Origin: CAITSH01 sp945892985
GTDB lineage: Bacteria > Pseudomonadota > Gammaproteobacteria > Burkholderiales > SG8-39
NCBI GenBank assembly: GCA_945892985.1
Contig: CAMDDU010000010.1
Location: 47,675-111,674, forward strand
Direction of reading: 5' to 3'
Length of the DNA stretch: 64,000 bases
The position numbers and the translations under genes are program-made. The notes beneath the pieces are model-generated. The model ran no database searches and had not been told where the DNA came from. It saw only the letters and a program-made list of their open reading frames with translations. Positions 24,486 to 32,848 of the stretch are shown piece after piece (within the stretch, counting starts at the first letter, position 1; every line of letters begins with the position of its first letter).

Positions 24486-25556
24486 TCAGGCCAGAGCCTG
24501 GATGTCCAGTTCCGCGGCAAGTTTGTTCAATGCCGACAGCAGTGCCGCCGGCAAGGGCACGCCCTCGCGTCTGCGCTCGGCCAGCTTGGCCTGGCTTTGC
24601 TCGCCCGGCAGCCAGACGCGGTCTACGCCGGGCAGCCGGCGCGAGGCGCGCAGTTCGCGCACGACGCGGTCGACGTCTCGCTTGATCGCGCTGATCTCGC
24701 CAAAGGCCTCGAGTGAGATTGCCACGATGGTATGGCCGGTGTCGGTGACCGAGCTGTCGTCGTGGTTGAAGTCCACAGTGCGGCTGCCCAGCGCGGCGCC
24801 GTTGAGGGTGCCGGCCAGCAGGCCGAACACCAGCGACAAGCCGTAGCCCTTGTAACCACCCTCATGTCCACCCAGGGGCAGGAGCATGCCATCCTCAGAT
24901 TTTTTCGGATCGGTCAGCGGCTTGCCCTGACGGTCAATCATCCAGCCCTCGGGCATCATTTCGCCGCGCTGCGCTTTAGTCTTGACCTTGCCGTAGGCGG
25001 CGACGGTGGTGGCCATGTCGAGCACGATAGGGCCTTCCTCGAGACCGGGCACCGCAACCGCGATGGGGTTGGTTGATAGCAGCATGTCTATGCCGCCCCA
25101 GGGCGCCATGTGGTTGGCATTGCCCACCGCCAGATACAGGCCAATCATGTCGTGCGCCAGGGGCATGGCCGCGTACAGCGATGCCGGTCCGGCGTGGTTG
25201 CTGTGGTGTACGCCGACCCAGGCGATGCCCGCTGTTTTGGCTTTGGCGATGGCCGTTTCGGCGGCGAACTTCATCACTACATGGCCCATGCCGTTGTCAC
25301 CGTCGACCAGCGCCATGCCGGCCATTTCACGTTCGATGCGCACCTTGGGTGTGACGTTCACCGCGCCGGCCTTGATGCGGCGCACGTATTGCGGCAGGCG
25401 GAAAATACCGTGGCCGTCGGCGCCGTTAAGGTCGGCCCGCGTCATTAGTTCGGCGCAGGTCGCGGCATCTGCCTTGGGCAGGCCGACGCCGGTCAATGCG
25501 GCGGCGATAAAAGATTCGAGGCGCTCGCGGGTAAAGCGCTGGTTCGGGTCGGCCAT
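24486..25556 (-). CDS. Ldh2/malate-lactate-type NAD(P)-dependent dehydrogenase
   Basis: A 356-residue member of the malate/L-lactate (Ldh_2, ComC/YlbC/DpkA) superfamily, unrelated to Rossmann-fold malate dehydrogenases. Clear segments are SRADLNGADGHGIFRLPQY-like HGIFRLPQYV, WVGVHHSNHAGPA, STNPIAVAVPG and GGYKGYGLSLV. Such enzymes reduce or oxidise 2-oxo/2-hydroxy acids or imines. The ATG at 25554-25556 (MADPNQRF) is preferred; an upstream in-frame ATG adds a proline-rich run unlike the family. No strong ribosome site is visible. It lies between the chimeric ORF and a PEP-mutase relic. Confidence 0.88.
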   Translation of the reverse strand: MADPNQRFTRERLESFIAAALTGVGLPKADAATCAELMTRADLNGADGHGIFRLPQYVRRIKAGAVNVTPKVRIEREMAGMALVDGDNGMGHVVMKFAAETAIAKAKTAGIAWVGVHHSNHAGPASLYAAMPLAHDMIGLYLAVGNANHMAPWGGIDMLLSTNPIAVAVPGLEEGPIVLDMATTVAAYGKVKTKAQRGEMMPEGWMIDRQGKPLTDPKKSEDGMLLPLGGHEGGYKGYGLSLVFGLLAGTLNGAALGSRTVDFNHDDSSVTDTGHTIVAISLEAFGEISAIKRDVDRVVRELRASRRLPGVDRVWLPGEQSQAKLAERRREGVPLPAALLSALNKLAAELDIQALA

Positions 25557-25735
25557 CGGTGGTGGGTGTGGAGTCGGAGGAGGCGTCATTCTACTGCAGC
25601 CGCCCCGGCGCAATGACCGTGCCCGGGCCGCACCGGCAAGAGTGTTTAAAAGTGGTGAATTGCTTTCGCAAAACTGTATTCAAAAGGGCGTTTTCAGCAG
25701 ATTAAGGTGATGAAATTGTCACCTTCATCGGTGTT

Positions 25736-25843
25736 TCATGCGCCGCTGGTCTTGCCTTCTATCGCCAGCAGGCGCGGCGCATTGGTGCGGCCGATGAGCA
25801 GGGTATCGGGATTTTTGCGTGCCGCGATCAGCGCGCTTGTCAT
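25736..25843 (-). pseudogene. 35-codon relic of an isocitrate lyase/PEP mutase-family gene
   Basis: A short frame reads ALIAARKNPDTLLIGRTNAP, matching the segment A-x-x-AR-x-DPD-x-LIIARTDA of the isocitrate lyase/phosphoenolpyruvate mutase superfamily (oxaloacetate decarboxylase, methylisocitrate lyase). The rest of a roughly 280-residue gene is absent on both sides. It sits 27 bases from the end of the Bug gene at 25871 and probably marks a deleted member of the same operon. Confidence 0.55.
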
Positions 25844-25870
25844 GTTTTAGTCCGCCGCTCAGTCCGCCGT

Positions 25871-26866
25871 TTAGTCCACTGTGGCGCCCGAGGCGCGGAT
25901 GAGCTTGGCCCACTTGTCGATTTCCGTCCTGATATGGACGGCGAATTGTTCGCGGCTGCCGCCTATGGGGACAAGGCCGTCGTTTTTCATGCGCAGTTTC
26001 ATTTCGTCGCCTTGCATGATTTTCGCCACATGGCTGTTGAGCAGCGCAAGGATTTCCGCTTTGGTGCCGGCGGGCGCGAGTAGGCCGTACCACTGGCTTG
26101 ACTCATAGCCGGCCAGTCCGGCCGAGGAGAGGGTCGGTACGTCAGGGAGCGCCGCCAGGCGCTCGCGGCTGGTGACCGCCAGCACCCGCAGTCGCCCGGA
26201 GCTGATGTGTTGGAAGGCGTTGATGGCCGGCAGGAACATCACCGGCACATCGCCTGAGAGCAGGCCTACCATCGCCGGGCCCGAACCGCGGTAGGGGATA
26301 TGGATCATCTGCACACCGGCCATGGTGTTGAATAATTCGCCGGCAAGGTGTGGTGTGCTGGCATTGCCGGCGCCGGCAAAACCGATCCGGCCCGGTTGCG
26401 CCTTGGCCAGTGCGATCAACTCGGCCACCGAATGCGCCGGCAGGGACGGGTGCACCACCAGCACGTTGGGGCCCAGCGCCATCAGGCTGACCGGCTCAAA
26501 GTCCCTGACCGGATCGTAGGGCACGGTCTTGTAGAGACTGGGGTTGGTGACAAAGCCGGCGCCGGTAAAGAGCAGGGTCAGGCCGTCGTTGCCGGCCTTG
26601 GCCGCCAGTTCCGTGCCGATGTTGCCGTTGGCACCGCCACGGTTCTCAATGACAAAAGACTTGCCCAGGCTCTCGGACAGCTTTTGCGCCAGGATGCGGC
26701 CGGCCGCATCAACACCGCCGCCGGCGGGAAAGGGCAGGATCACCCGCACCGGCCCTTTGGGATAGCCGCTCGCGGCGTTTTGCGCGCCCACGGGTAGCGC
26801 GGTGAGCAGCAATGTCGCGATGACACCGCGTGCGATATTCCTGCGGACCATGTGAACTGCGCGCAT
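25871..26866 (-). CDS. Bug/TctC-family periplasmic receptor
   Basis: A 331-residue binding protein: signal peptide about 1-28 (ending PVGAQ), then YPKGPVRVILPFPAGGGVD, DGLTLLFTGAG, and HIPYRGSGPAM. Start ATG at 26864-26866 with AGGGGC upstream; an ATG five codons later is possible. It lies 75 bases downstream of the molybdopterin-subunit gene and is probably co-transcribed with it, pointing to uptake of the substrate that enzyme hydroxylates; this is inference. Confidence 0.92.
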   Translation of the reverse strand: MRAVHMVRRNIARGVIATLLLTALPVGAQNAASGYPKGPVRVILPFPAGGGVDAAGRILAQKLSESLGKSFVIENRGGANGNIGTELAAKAGNDGLTLLFTGAGFVTNPSLYKTVPYDPVRDFEPVSLMALGPNVLVVHPSLPAHSVAELIALAKAQPGRIGFAGAGNASTPHLAGELFNTMAGVQMIHIPYRGSGPAMVGLLSGDVPVMFLPAINAFQHISSGRLRVLAVTSRERLAALPDVPTLSSAGLAGYESSQWYGLLAPAGTKAEILALLNSHVAKIMQGDEMKLRMKNDGLVPIGGSREQFAVHIRTEIDKWAKLIRASGATVD

Positions 26867-26882
26867 GTTTCTGCCCCTTATA

Positions 26883-26922
26883 TTTCGGTGTTCCGGTGTT
26901 TCGATGTTGCGATGTTGCCTTG
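26883..26922. repeat. five tandem 8-base repeats (TTTCGGTG-like)
   Basis: TTTCGGTG, TTCCGGTG, TTTCGATG, TTGCGATG and TTGCCTTG follow one another without gaps in the spacer between the Bug gene and the molybdopterin-subunit gene. Each unit differs from its neighbour by one to three bases. Confidence 0.8.
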
Positions 26923-26941
26923 TGACTTCGTTGCGCGCGTT

Positions 26942-29317
26942 TTATTTTGCCTGCTTGCCGTGGATGATGCGCCATATCAGCTGCGGTGTGGCTGGGGTGG
27001 GAAGTTCGCGCACATCGTAGTCGCGCAATGCGTCGACGATGGCGTTGATGACCGCCGCCGGCGCCGGCGTGGTTCCACCCTCGCCACCGGCCTTGATGCC
27101 GAAGGGATTGGTCGGTGACAGCACCTCGACGATCTCGGTGCGAAACGAGGGTAGCGTGTCGGCGCGCGGCAGGCCGTAGTCCATCAACGAACCGGTCAGG
27201 GTTTGCCCGGACTCGGGGTCTATGGTGCAAAGTTCCGACAGCACCTGGCCCACGCCCTGGGCGATGCCGCCGTGGGTCTGGCCGTGCACAATCAGCGGGT
27301 TGATGCAACGGCCGACATCATCGACCGCAGCATAGCGCGTGATGGTGACCACGCCGGTATCAGGATCGATTTCGCATTCGCAAATGGCGCAGCCGTTGGG
27401 AAACACCGGGTCGTGCATTTCGTTGTCGCTCACAACGGCCAGCCCGGCCTTGGCCTCTTTGGGCACGAAGGCGTCTTCGGCGCGCTGCGCGAGTTCAAGA
27501 AAATCAAACGACTGTGCGCAGCCGGGCGCGCTGAAGCGGCCGTCCTGGAAGCGCACTTTTTCGGCTGCGGTTTCGAGCAGGAACGCGGCGAGCTTTTTGC
27601 CGTTCTCGATCAGTTGTTTCGAGGCGATATTGAACACCGTCGCGGCGTGGCGCATGGAGCGGCCCGAGTGCGAGCCGCCACCGACACTGACCTGGGCGGT
27701 GTCGCCCATGATGACGTCTATGGCGGCCAGCGGCACCGCCAGCAGCGTGGCGACAACCTGCGCGAAACTGGTCTCATGGCCCTGGCCGCTTGGCTGGGTG
27801 CCGATGACCACGCGCACGCGCCCGTTGGCGGCAATGCTGATCTCGGCGCGCTCGTTGGGCGCGCCAATCGATGATTCGACGTAGTGCGCGAGCCCCAGGC
27901 CGAGCAGCCGGCCGCGCGCTGCGGCCTCCCGGCGGCGCGTCGCAAAGTCGTCCCACTGCGCGATGCGCATGGCGAGCTCCATGTTGGCCTCGTACTCGCC
28001 GCTGTCATAGACCATGCCGATGGCGTTGCGATAAGGCATGGCTTGGGGGCGCACGAGATTCCTGCGACGCAATTCGATGCGGTCGATACCCAATTGCCTT
28101 GCCGCCGTGTCGATCAGGCGCTCGATGGCGAAATTTACCTCGGGCCGGCCCGAGCTGCGGTAGGGCGTGGTCGGCGCGGTGTTGGTGAAGACCGCGCGGC
28201 TTTGTAGCGACGCGAACGGAATGTCGTAAGAGCCGGTGATGAGGCCCGAACCCTTTGACAGCGGCGACAGCGAGGCGCAACGGGCACCGACGTTGGACAG
28301 GTTGGATGAGCGCAGTGCGAGGAAGTGGCCGTCCTTGCCGAGCGCCAGTTCGGTGTGCATCACCAGGTCGCGGCCCTGGTAGTCGGACAGAAAAGCTTCG
28401 GATCGCGTCGCGGTGTACTTGACCGGGCATCCGAGCTTGCCTGCGGCCCACAACACCAGGCCGAATTCGACATAGACGCGGTTGCGCGCGCCGAAGTTGC
28501 CGCCGACATCGAGCGAAAGCACGCGTAATTTTTCCGGATCCAGGCCCAGCACCGTGGCCAGTTCGCGCCGCTGCCGCACCGCACCGCCGCTGCCCGCGTG
28601 CAGGGTGTAGTGGCCGCTGGCCGCGTCGTATTGCGCCAGCGCCGCGCGCGGCTCCATCGTGACGGCAGTGACGCGGCCGACATGGAAATCCATCTTGACC
28701 ACGTGGTCGGCGGCGGCAAAGGCGCGGTCGGTGGCCGCGCGGTCACCGAACCACGATTCGATCAACACGTTGTCGGGCACTTCGTCCCATACCGCGGGCA
28801 CGTCGGCCTTTGCGCCCGCCTGCAGCGCCTGCTCCGAATGGGTCACCCAAGGTAATTCCTCATAGTCGACCTGCACCGCTTCGGCGGCATCGGCGGCCTC
28901 GCCCTTGCTGCGCGCCACCACCATCGCCACCGCTTCGCCGACATGGCGCGCCTTGTCCAGGGGCAGCAGCCAATGCGGGCCTTCGAACACCGTGCCGCCG
29001 CCGGGGGCGCCCAGTTTGATGTCGTGGCGCGTCGAGGGCAGCGGGCTGTGCGGAATGGGTCCCAGACCGTCGGCGCGGCAATCGCGCCCGGTATAGACGG
29101 CCAGCACACCGGGCATGGCGAGGGCGGCACCGGTGTCTATGGCGAGGATGCGCGCATGTGGCCAGGGCGAGCGCACCATCGCGGCATAGGCCTGCCCCGG
29201 CGCGTTGAAGTCGTCGCTGAAGCGGCCGGCGCCGGTGAGCAGACGCAAGTCCTCGGTGCGTGGCAGGGGCTTGCCGACGATGTCGTGGGCAGAGCCTATG
29301 GATTCGGGGATGGTCAT
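26942..29317 (-). CDS. xanthine dehydrogenase-family molybdopterin-binding (large) subunit
   Basis: A 791-residue protein with the complete layout of the large subunit of molybdenum hydroxylases: aldehyde oxidase a/b hammerhead (about 15-150), then the molybdopterin domains with GGNFGARN, PYRSSGRPE, QPSGQGHETSFAQV and the C-terminal KAGGEGG bearing the catalytic Glu. It would hydroxylate an aromatic heterocycle, aldehyde or similar compound. The CO dehydrogenase loop with the active-site Cys is replaced by YRSSGR, so it is not a form I CO dehydrogenase. The partner FeS and FAD subunits are not adjacent. The start has no obvious alternative (ATG at 29315-29317). Confidence 0.9.
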   Translation of the reverse strand: MTIPESIGSAHDIVGKPLPRTEDLRLLTGAGRFSDDFNAPGQAYAAMVRSPWPHARILAIDTGAALAMPGVLAVYTGRDCRADGLGPIPHSPLPSTRHDIKLGAPGGGTVFEGPHWLLPLDKARHVGEAVAMVVARSKGEAADAAEAVQVDYEELPWVTHSEQALQAGAKADVPAVWDEVPDNVLIESWFGDRAATDRAFAAADHVVKMDFHVGRVTAVTMEPRAALAQYDAASGHYTLHAGSGGAVRQRRELATVLGLDPEKLRVLSLDVGGNFGARNRVYVEFGLVLWAAGKLGCPVKYTATRSEAFLSDYQGRDLVMHTELALGKDGHFLALRSSNLSNVGARCASLSPLSKGSGLITGSYDIPFASLQSRAVFTNTAPTTPYRSSGRPEVNFAIERLIDTAARQLGIDRIELRRRNLVRPQAMPYRNAIGMVYDSGEYEANMELAMRIAQWDDFATRRREAAARGRLLGLGLAHYVESSIGAPNERAEISIAANGRVRVVIGTQPSGQGHETSFAQVVATLLAVPLAAIDVIMGDTAQVSVGGGSHSGRSMRHAATVFNIASKQLIENGKKLAAFLLETAAEKVRFQDGRFSAPGCAQSFDFLELAQRAEDAFVPKEAKAGLAVVSDNEMHDPVFPNGCAICECEIDPDTGVVTITRYAAVDDVGRCINPLIVHGQTHGGIAQGVGQVLSELCTIDPESGQTLTGSLMDYGLPRADTLPSFRTEIVEVLSPTNPFGIKAGGEGGTTPAPAAVINAIVDALRDYDVRELPTPATPQLIWRIIHGKQAK

Positions 29318-29372
29318 AAGGGGGGTGCTGCCTGTTTTTTTACATGTCTCGCGAAAAAGCTCTTAGCAGCTT

Positions 29373-29398
29373 CCCTCCCCCTCGGCGGGGGAGGGGGT
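29373..29398. repeat. GC-rich palindromic repeat (REP-like)
   Basis: CCCTCCCCCTCGGC is followed by GGGGGAGGGGG, a long stem with a small loop in the spacer before the molybdopterin gene. A related sequence is embedded in pepN at 60306-60347. It is of the dispersed palindromic type found in many betaproteobacteria. Confidence 0.6.
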
Positions 29399-29464
29399 CC
29401 CGCGGCATTATGCGTTCCTTGCGCTGTTTGGTTTGGGCAGCGCGTATTTCGGGGAATCCTCTTG

Positions 29465-30418
29465 CTACATCTTCAGCAGCCGCTTCGCGTTGCCGCTTTG
29501 CATCTTGACCTTGTCTTCGGTGCTGATTTGCAACGCGTTCAGCCACTTCGTGCCGGGCGTGTTTTCGGCGAAGGGCCAGTCGACCGAGAACATGATGCGG
29601 TCGGCGCCCATTTCCATCATCGTACACAGCAGTGCCGGCGTGGAAAAATTGCCGCTGGTGGTGACCCAGAAATGCTCGCGGAAGGTTTCGCGAAAATGCA
29701 CCTGTTTGTTGCCCGGGCGGGACAGTGAGTCATCGATGCGCCAGAGCGAAAAGGGCAGACCCTCGCCGAGGTGGCCGAGAATGATTTTCAGGCGCGGGTA
29801 GGCATCGAATACACCGGAGAGCACCATGCGCAGGCCCTGCGTCGCGGTCTCGACGGTAAAGCCCCAGCCGGCGTTAAGGATGGTCGGGAAATCTTTTGCA
29901 TAGTCCTTGTAGTAGGCCTCGATCACCGCCGGGTGCGGCATTGCCGGATGCAGGTATAGGGGCACATCCAGTGCCTGCGCGCGTTCGCAAATCGGCCAGA
30001 AACGCTTGTCGTCGAAAAACACACCGTTGGTGAGGCCGTGGATCATCGCGCCCTTGAAGCCGAGTTTGGTGACGCAACGCTCCAACTCATCGGCGGCGGC
30101 CTGCGGGTCGGCGGTGGGCAGCACGGCAAAGCCGGCAAAACGATCGGGGTGCGCATCAATGGTGGCCTTCAGCCGGTCGTTGGCCCGTACTGCCAGCGGC
30201 ACCGCGGTGACCGCATCCACGCGCTGCAACGCCGGTGCGCCCTGCGACAACACTTGAACGTTGATGCCGGCCTCGTCCATCTCCTTGATGCGCAGCTCAC
30301 CCAGGTTGTCGAGGCGCTTGCGTATATCGGGAGGCACATCGCGGCCGACAAAATGCGAGGCGATCTCGGCGTCAAAGTAGTGTTCTTCGAGGGCGATGAT
30401 AAACGGCTGGTTCTGCAT
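29465..30418 (-). CDS. amidohydrolase-family decarboxylase-like protein (gamma-resorcylate/ACMSD type)
   Basis: A 317-residue TIM-barrel protein of the amidohydrolase_2 family. Visible metal and catalytic residues are the N-terminal EEHY (about 11-14), YLHPAMPHP, the second His in LGHLGEGLPF and the Asp of FSVDWPF. The EEH start and SVDWPF end resemble gamma-resorcylate, 2,3-dihydroxybenzoate and related non-oxidative decarboxylases. The role is probably decarboxylation or hydrolysis of an aromatic or related acid. It is in the same strand block as the molybdopterin subunit and two Bug genes. ATG at 30416-30418. Confidence 0.85.
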   Translation of the reverse strand: MQNQPFIIALEEHYFDAEIASHFVGRDVPPDIRKRLDNLGELRIKEMDEAGINVQVLSQGAPALQRVDAVTAVPLAVRANDRLKATIDAHPDRFAGFAVLPTADPQAAADELERCVTKLGFKGAMIHGLTNGVFFDDKRFWPICERAQALDVPLYLHPAMPHPAVIEAYYKDYAKDFPTILNAGWGFTVETATQGLRMVLSGVFDAYPRLKIILGHLGEGLPFSLWRIDDSLSRPGNKQVHFRETFREHFWVTTSGNFSTPALLCTMMEMGADRIMFSVDWPFAENTPGTKWLNALQISTEDKVKMQSGNAKRLLKM

Positions 30419-30454
30419 TGGTGATGTTTCCCGTGGGTTGGTGGTGATGGGTGC

Positions 30455-31423
30455 TTACTCGGGTTGCACGCCGGCGACCTTCATCACCTTTGCATACTTG
30501 GCGATGTCATTTGCCAGCACTGCGGCGAGTTGCTCCGGAGTCGAGCCTATGGGTTCGGCGCCCTGCAACAGCAGGCGCTCCTTGACGTCGGGCAGGTTGA
30601 TGATGCGCACGACCTCAAGGCTGATCTTGTTGATGATGTCCTTCGGTGTTCCGGCCGGGGCGAACAAGGCCAGCCAGGAAATGGATTCGTATTCGGGTAC
30701 GCCCGACTCGGCCACGGTTGCTACGCTGGGCGAGGCGAGCGAACGGTTTGCGCTGGTGACGGCAAGTGCGCGCAGGCGCCCGGACTTTACGTGCGGCAGG
30801 GTTTCGAGCACGGTGGCAAAGGACACCGGCACCTGGCCGGCGAGCAGGTCGGCCACCGCCGGGCCGCCACCCTTGTAGGGAATATGCACCATGTGCGTGC
30901 CGGTCATGTTCTTGAACAACTCGGCGGCGACGTGCATCGATCCGCCGCTGCCCGAGCTCGAGTAATCGAGCTTGCCCGGCTGCGCTTTGGCGAGGGCGAT
31001 GAGTTCCTTTATGGATGTCACCTTTACCGACGGGTGCACCAGAACAAACAAGGGCAGGCCGGCGACATGGCTGATCGGCGCAAAGTCTTTTACCGGGTCA
31101 TACGGGAGTTTTTTATACAGGCTGACATTGATGGCGTGGGTGCCGATGTTGCCCATCATGATGGTATAGCCGTCGGGCGCCGATTTTGCAGTGGCTTCGG
31201 TGCCGACGATGCCCGCCGCGCCGCCGCGGTTCTCCACCAGCACCGGCTGGCCCCAGGCCTCGGACAGCTTTTGCGCAATGATGCGTGTGCCGATGTCGGT
31301 ACCGCCGCCGGGCGGGAAAGGCACGATGATCTTGATTGCTTTGTTGGGGTAGCCCTGCGCCAGGGCGACGGCGTGCGCCAGGGCGAGCAGCGCGGCCAGC
31401 GTGAATTGTCCAATGCGTGACAT
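30455..31423 (-). CDS. Bug/TctC-family periplasmic receptor
   Basis: A 322-residue receptor with a short signal peptide (about 1-22, ending AVALAQ), YPNKAIKIIVPFPPGGGTD, APDGYTIMMGN and HIPYKGGGPAV. Start ATG at 31421-31423. It precedes the amidohydrolase gene by 36 bases in the same direction, which suggests co-transcription and possibly a shared aromatic-acid ligand. No TctA or TctB gene accompanies it. Confidence 0.92.
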   Translation of the reverse strand: MSRIGQFTLAALLALAHAVALAQGYPNKAIKIIVPFPPGGGTDIGTRIIAQKLSEAWGQPVLVENRGGAAGIVGTEATAKSAPDGYTIMMGNIGTHAINVSLYKKLPYDPVKDFAPISHVAGLPLFVLVHPSVKVTSIKELIALAKAQPGKLDYSSSGSGGSMHVAAELFKNMTGTHMVHIPYKGGGPAVADLLAGQVPVSFATVLETLPHVKSGRLRALAVTSANRSLASPSVATVAESGVPEYESISWLALFAPAGTPKDIINKISLEVVRIINLPDVKERLLLQGAEPIGSTPEQLAAVLANDIAKYAKVMKVAGVQPE

Positions 31424-31521
31424 CCTGTTTCCTCCCGTGGTTTTGTCTCTAATTTATGTTCGCAGTCTATAACGGCAGCAGAATTAGGGTGGTGGCCTTT
31501 GCGCCCATCTGGACTACCGCC

Positions 31522-31596
31522 GTGATTCCCGCGCAAGCGGAAATCACGGGGGGCTTCGCAAGAAGCAACGAGATTACTTCGTCTCCTCGCAATGAC
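31522..31596. repeat. dispersed palindromic repeats
   Basis: CGTGATTCCCGCGCAAGCGGAAATCACG (split here: arms CGTGATT and AATCACG around GCGCAAGC) at 31522-31548 is of the widespread CGTCATTCCCGCG type. It is followed by a segment ending CCTCGCAATGAC (31585-31596), related to the element at 32714-32824. The spacer at 31424-31660 holds no gene. Confidence 0.65.
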
Positions 31597-31660
31597 GCCA
31601 CAGACAATAGCTTGGAAACGCCCTGCTGGCGCTCCTTTCAAGCCGATTAGTGGCTAAAAC

Positions 31661-32686
31661 TCAGGCTGCGACCCGGGCACTGCGTTGCGACATCCCCATC
31701 TTGCATGCCAACGCGAAAGCGTTTTGCATCGCGCCGATGTTGGCGACGCCCTTGCCGGCGATGTCGTAGGCGGTGCCGTGGGCCGGCGTGGTGATGGCGA
31801 TGGGCAGGCCGCCTTGCACGGTGACGCCGCGTTCAAAGCCCATCAACTTCATGGCGATCTGCCCCTGGTCGTGGTACATCGTCACCACGCCATCATAGCC
31901 GCCGTCTTTTTTTATGGCGCGGACAAATACCGTGTCGGCGGGGAAGGGGCCGTCGGCCGCAAAGCCTTGTTTGCGCGCCAGTTCCACGCCCGGTTCTATG
32001 ATGTCGATCTCTTCGCGGCCGTAAGAACCGTTGTCGCCGTTGTGCGGGTTGAAGCCGCACACCGCGATGCGCGGTTGTGTGAGGCCGGCCGCCTGCAGGC
32101 TTTGTGTGATCAGTTGCACCGCCTCGGCGACTTTTTCGCGGCTTAGCATGGCGCTGACATCCTTGAGTGGCACATGCGAGGTGACGCGCGAGGTCCACAG
32201 GCCGTCGAGCACATTCAGCTCGACGCAGGTGCCGGTGAACTGGAGCACATCGGCGAACCAGTGCATTTCGTCCGGGTGGTTCATGCCGCCGGCGCGCAAC
32301 GCGCCCTTGTTTAGCGGTGCAAAGCACAGCGCATCGGCGGCGCCGCTCCGGCACAGTGCCACACCCAGGGCGAGACCCTCGAGCATGAACTTGCCGTTCT
32401 TGGGCGTGACCTTGCCGCGCTCGAAGTCCGCGGCATCGAGGCCGGGCCAGTTGAGCAGCAGCGGCATGTCCAGGGTACGCCGCGCGCCCGCCGCCGGCGC
32501 ATCGCCGCCGACGAACGCAAAGGGCTTTGCGCTGAGTTGCACCGCTTCTTGCAGTACGCTGCGACTGGTGATGAGCAGGATGTTGGCCTGCTTGGCCGCG
32601 CTGCCATCGGCAAGCAGCTTGGCGATGAGTTCGGGGCCGACACCGGCCGGGTCGCCGGAAAACAGGGCAATGGTGGGTTTGCTCAT
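31661..32686 (-). CDS. PdxA-family 4-hydroxythreonine-4-phosphate dehydrogenase-like protein
   Basis: A 341-residue NAD-dependent dehydrogenase of the PdxA family. It begins IALFSGDPAGVGPELIAK and has FAPLNKGALRAGG, TSHVPLKDVSA, FNPHNGDNGSYGREE and MYHDQGQIAMK, the last three holding the metal-binding His residues. The FNPHNGDNGSYG form (instead of LNPHAGEGGHLG) and the catabolic context favour a PdxA2-type enzyme acting on a phosphorylated hydroxy acid such as 4-phospho-D-threonate rather than vitamin B6 synthesis. No DUF1537 kinase is adjacent. The ATG at 32684-32686 is chosen; the upstream frame derives from a repeat. Confidence 0.83.
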   Translation of the reverse strand: MSKPTIALFSGDPAGVGPELIAKLLADGSAAKQANILLITSRSVLQEAVQLSAKPFAFVGGDAPAAGARRTLDMPLLLNWPGLDAADFERGKVTPKNGKFMLEGLALGVALCRSGAADALCFAPLNKGALRAGGMNHPDEMHWFADVLQFTGTCVELNVLDGLWTSRVTSHVPLKDVSAMLSREKVAEAVQLITQSLQAAGLTQPRIAVCGFNPHNGDNGSYGREEIDIIEPGVELARKQGFAADGPFPADTVFVRAIKKDGGYDGVVTMYHDQGQIAMKLMGFERGVTVQGGLPIAITTPAHGTAYDIAGKGVANIGAMQNAFALACKMGMSQRSARVAA

Positions 32687-32713
32687 GGTGGATCCGATAA
32701 GGGTTACTGCTTG

Positions 32714-32824
32714 GTCATTGCGAGGAGCGAAGCGACGAAGCAATCTTGTGGAAGTATGGCGTCATTTGCAAACACGACGAGATTGCTTCGCGAAGTTTAT
32801 CCCCGGAGGGAACTGCGCAATGAC
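32714..32824. repeat. 111-bp inverted-repeat element (GTCATTGCG ... CGCAATGAC)
   Basis: The element starts GTCATTGCGAGGAGCGAAGC and ends TGCGCAATGAC. The internal CGAAGCAATCT near its left end is answered by AGATTGCTTCG near the middle-right. Terminal symmetry and lack of coding sequence suggest a MITE- or REP-like non-autonomous repeat. It fills the spacer between the PdxA-like and Bug genes. Confidence 0.75.
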
Positions 32825-32848
32825 ACCTGTGTTTTTAGTTCTATCGCA

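Noticed and set aside
26942..29317. Aerobic CO dehydrogenase large subunit
   Set aside because: The cysteine-containing active-site loop of form I enzymes is replaced by YRSSGR, and no CoxM/CoxS partners are near.
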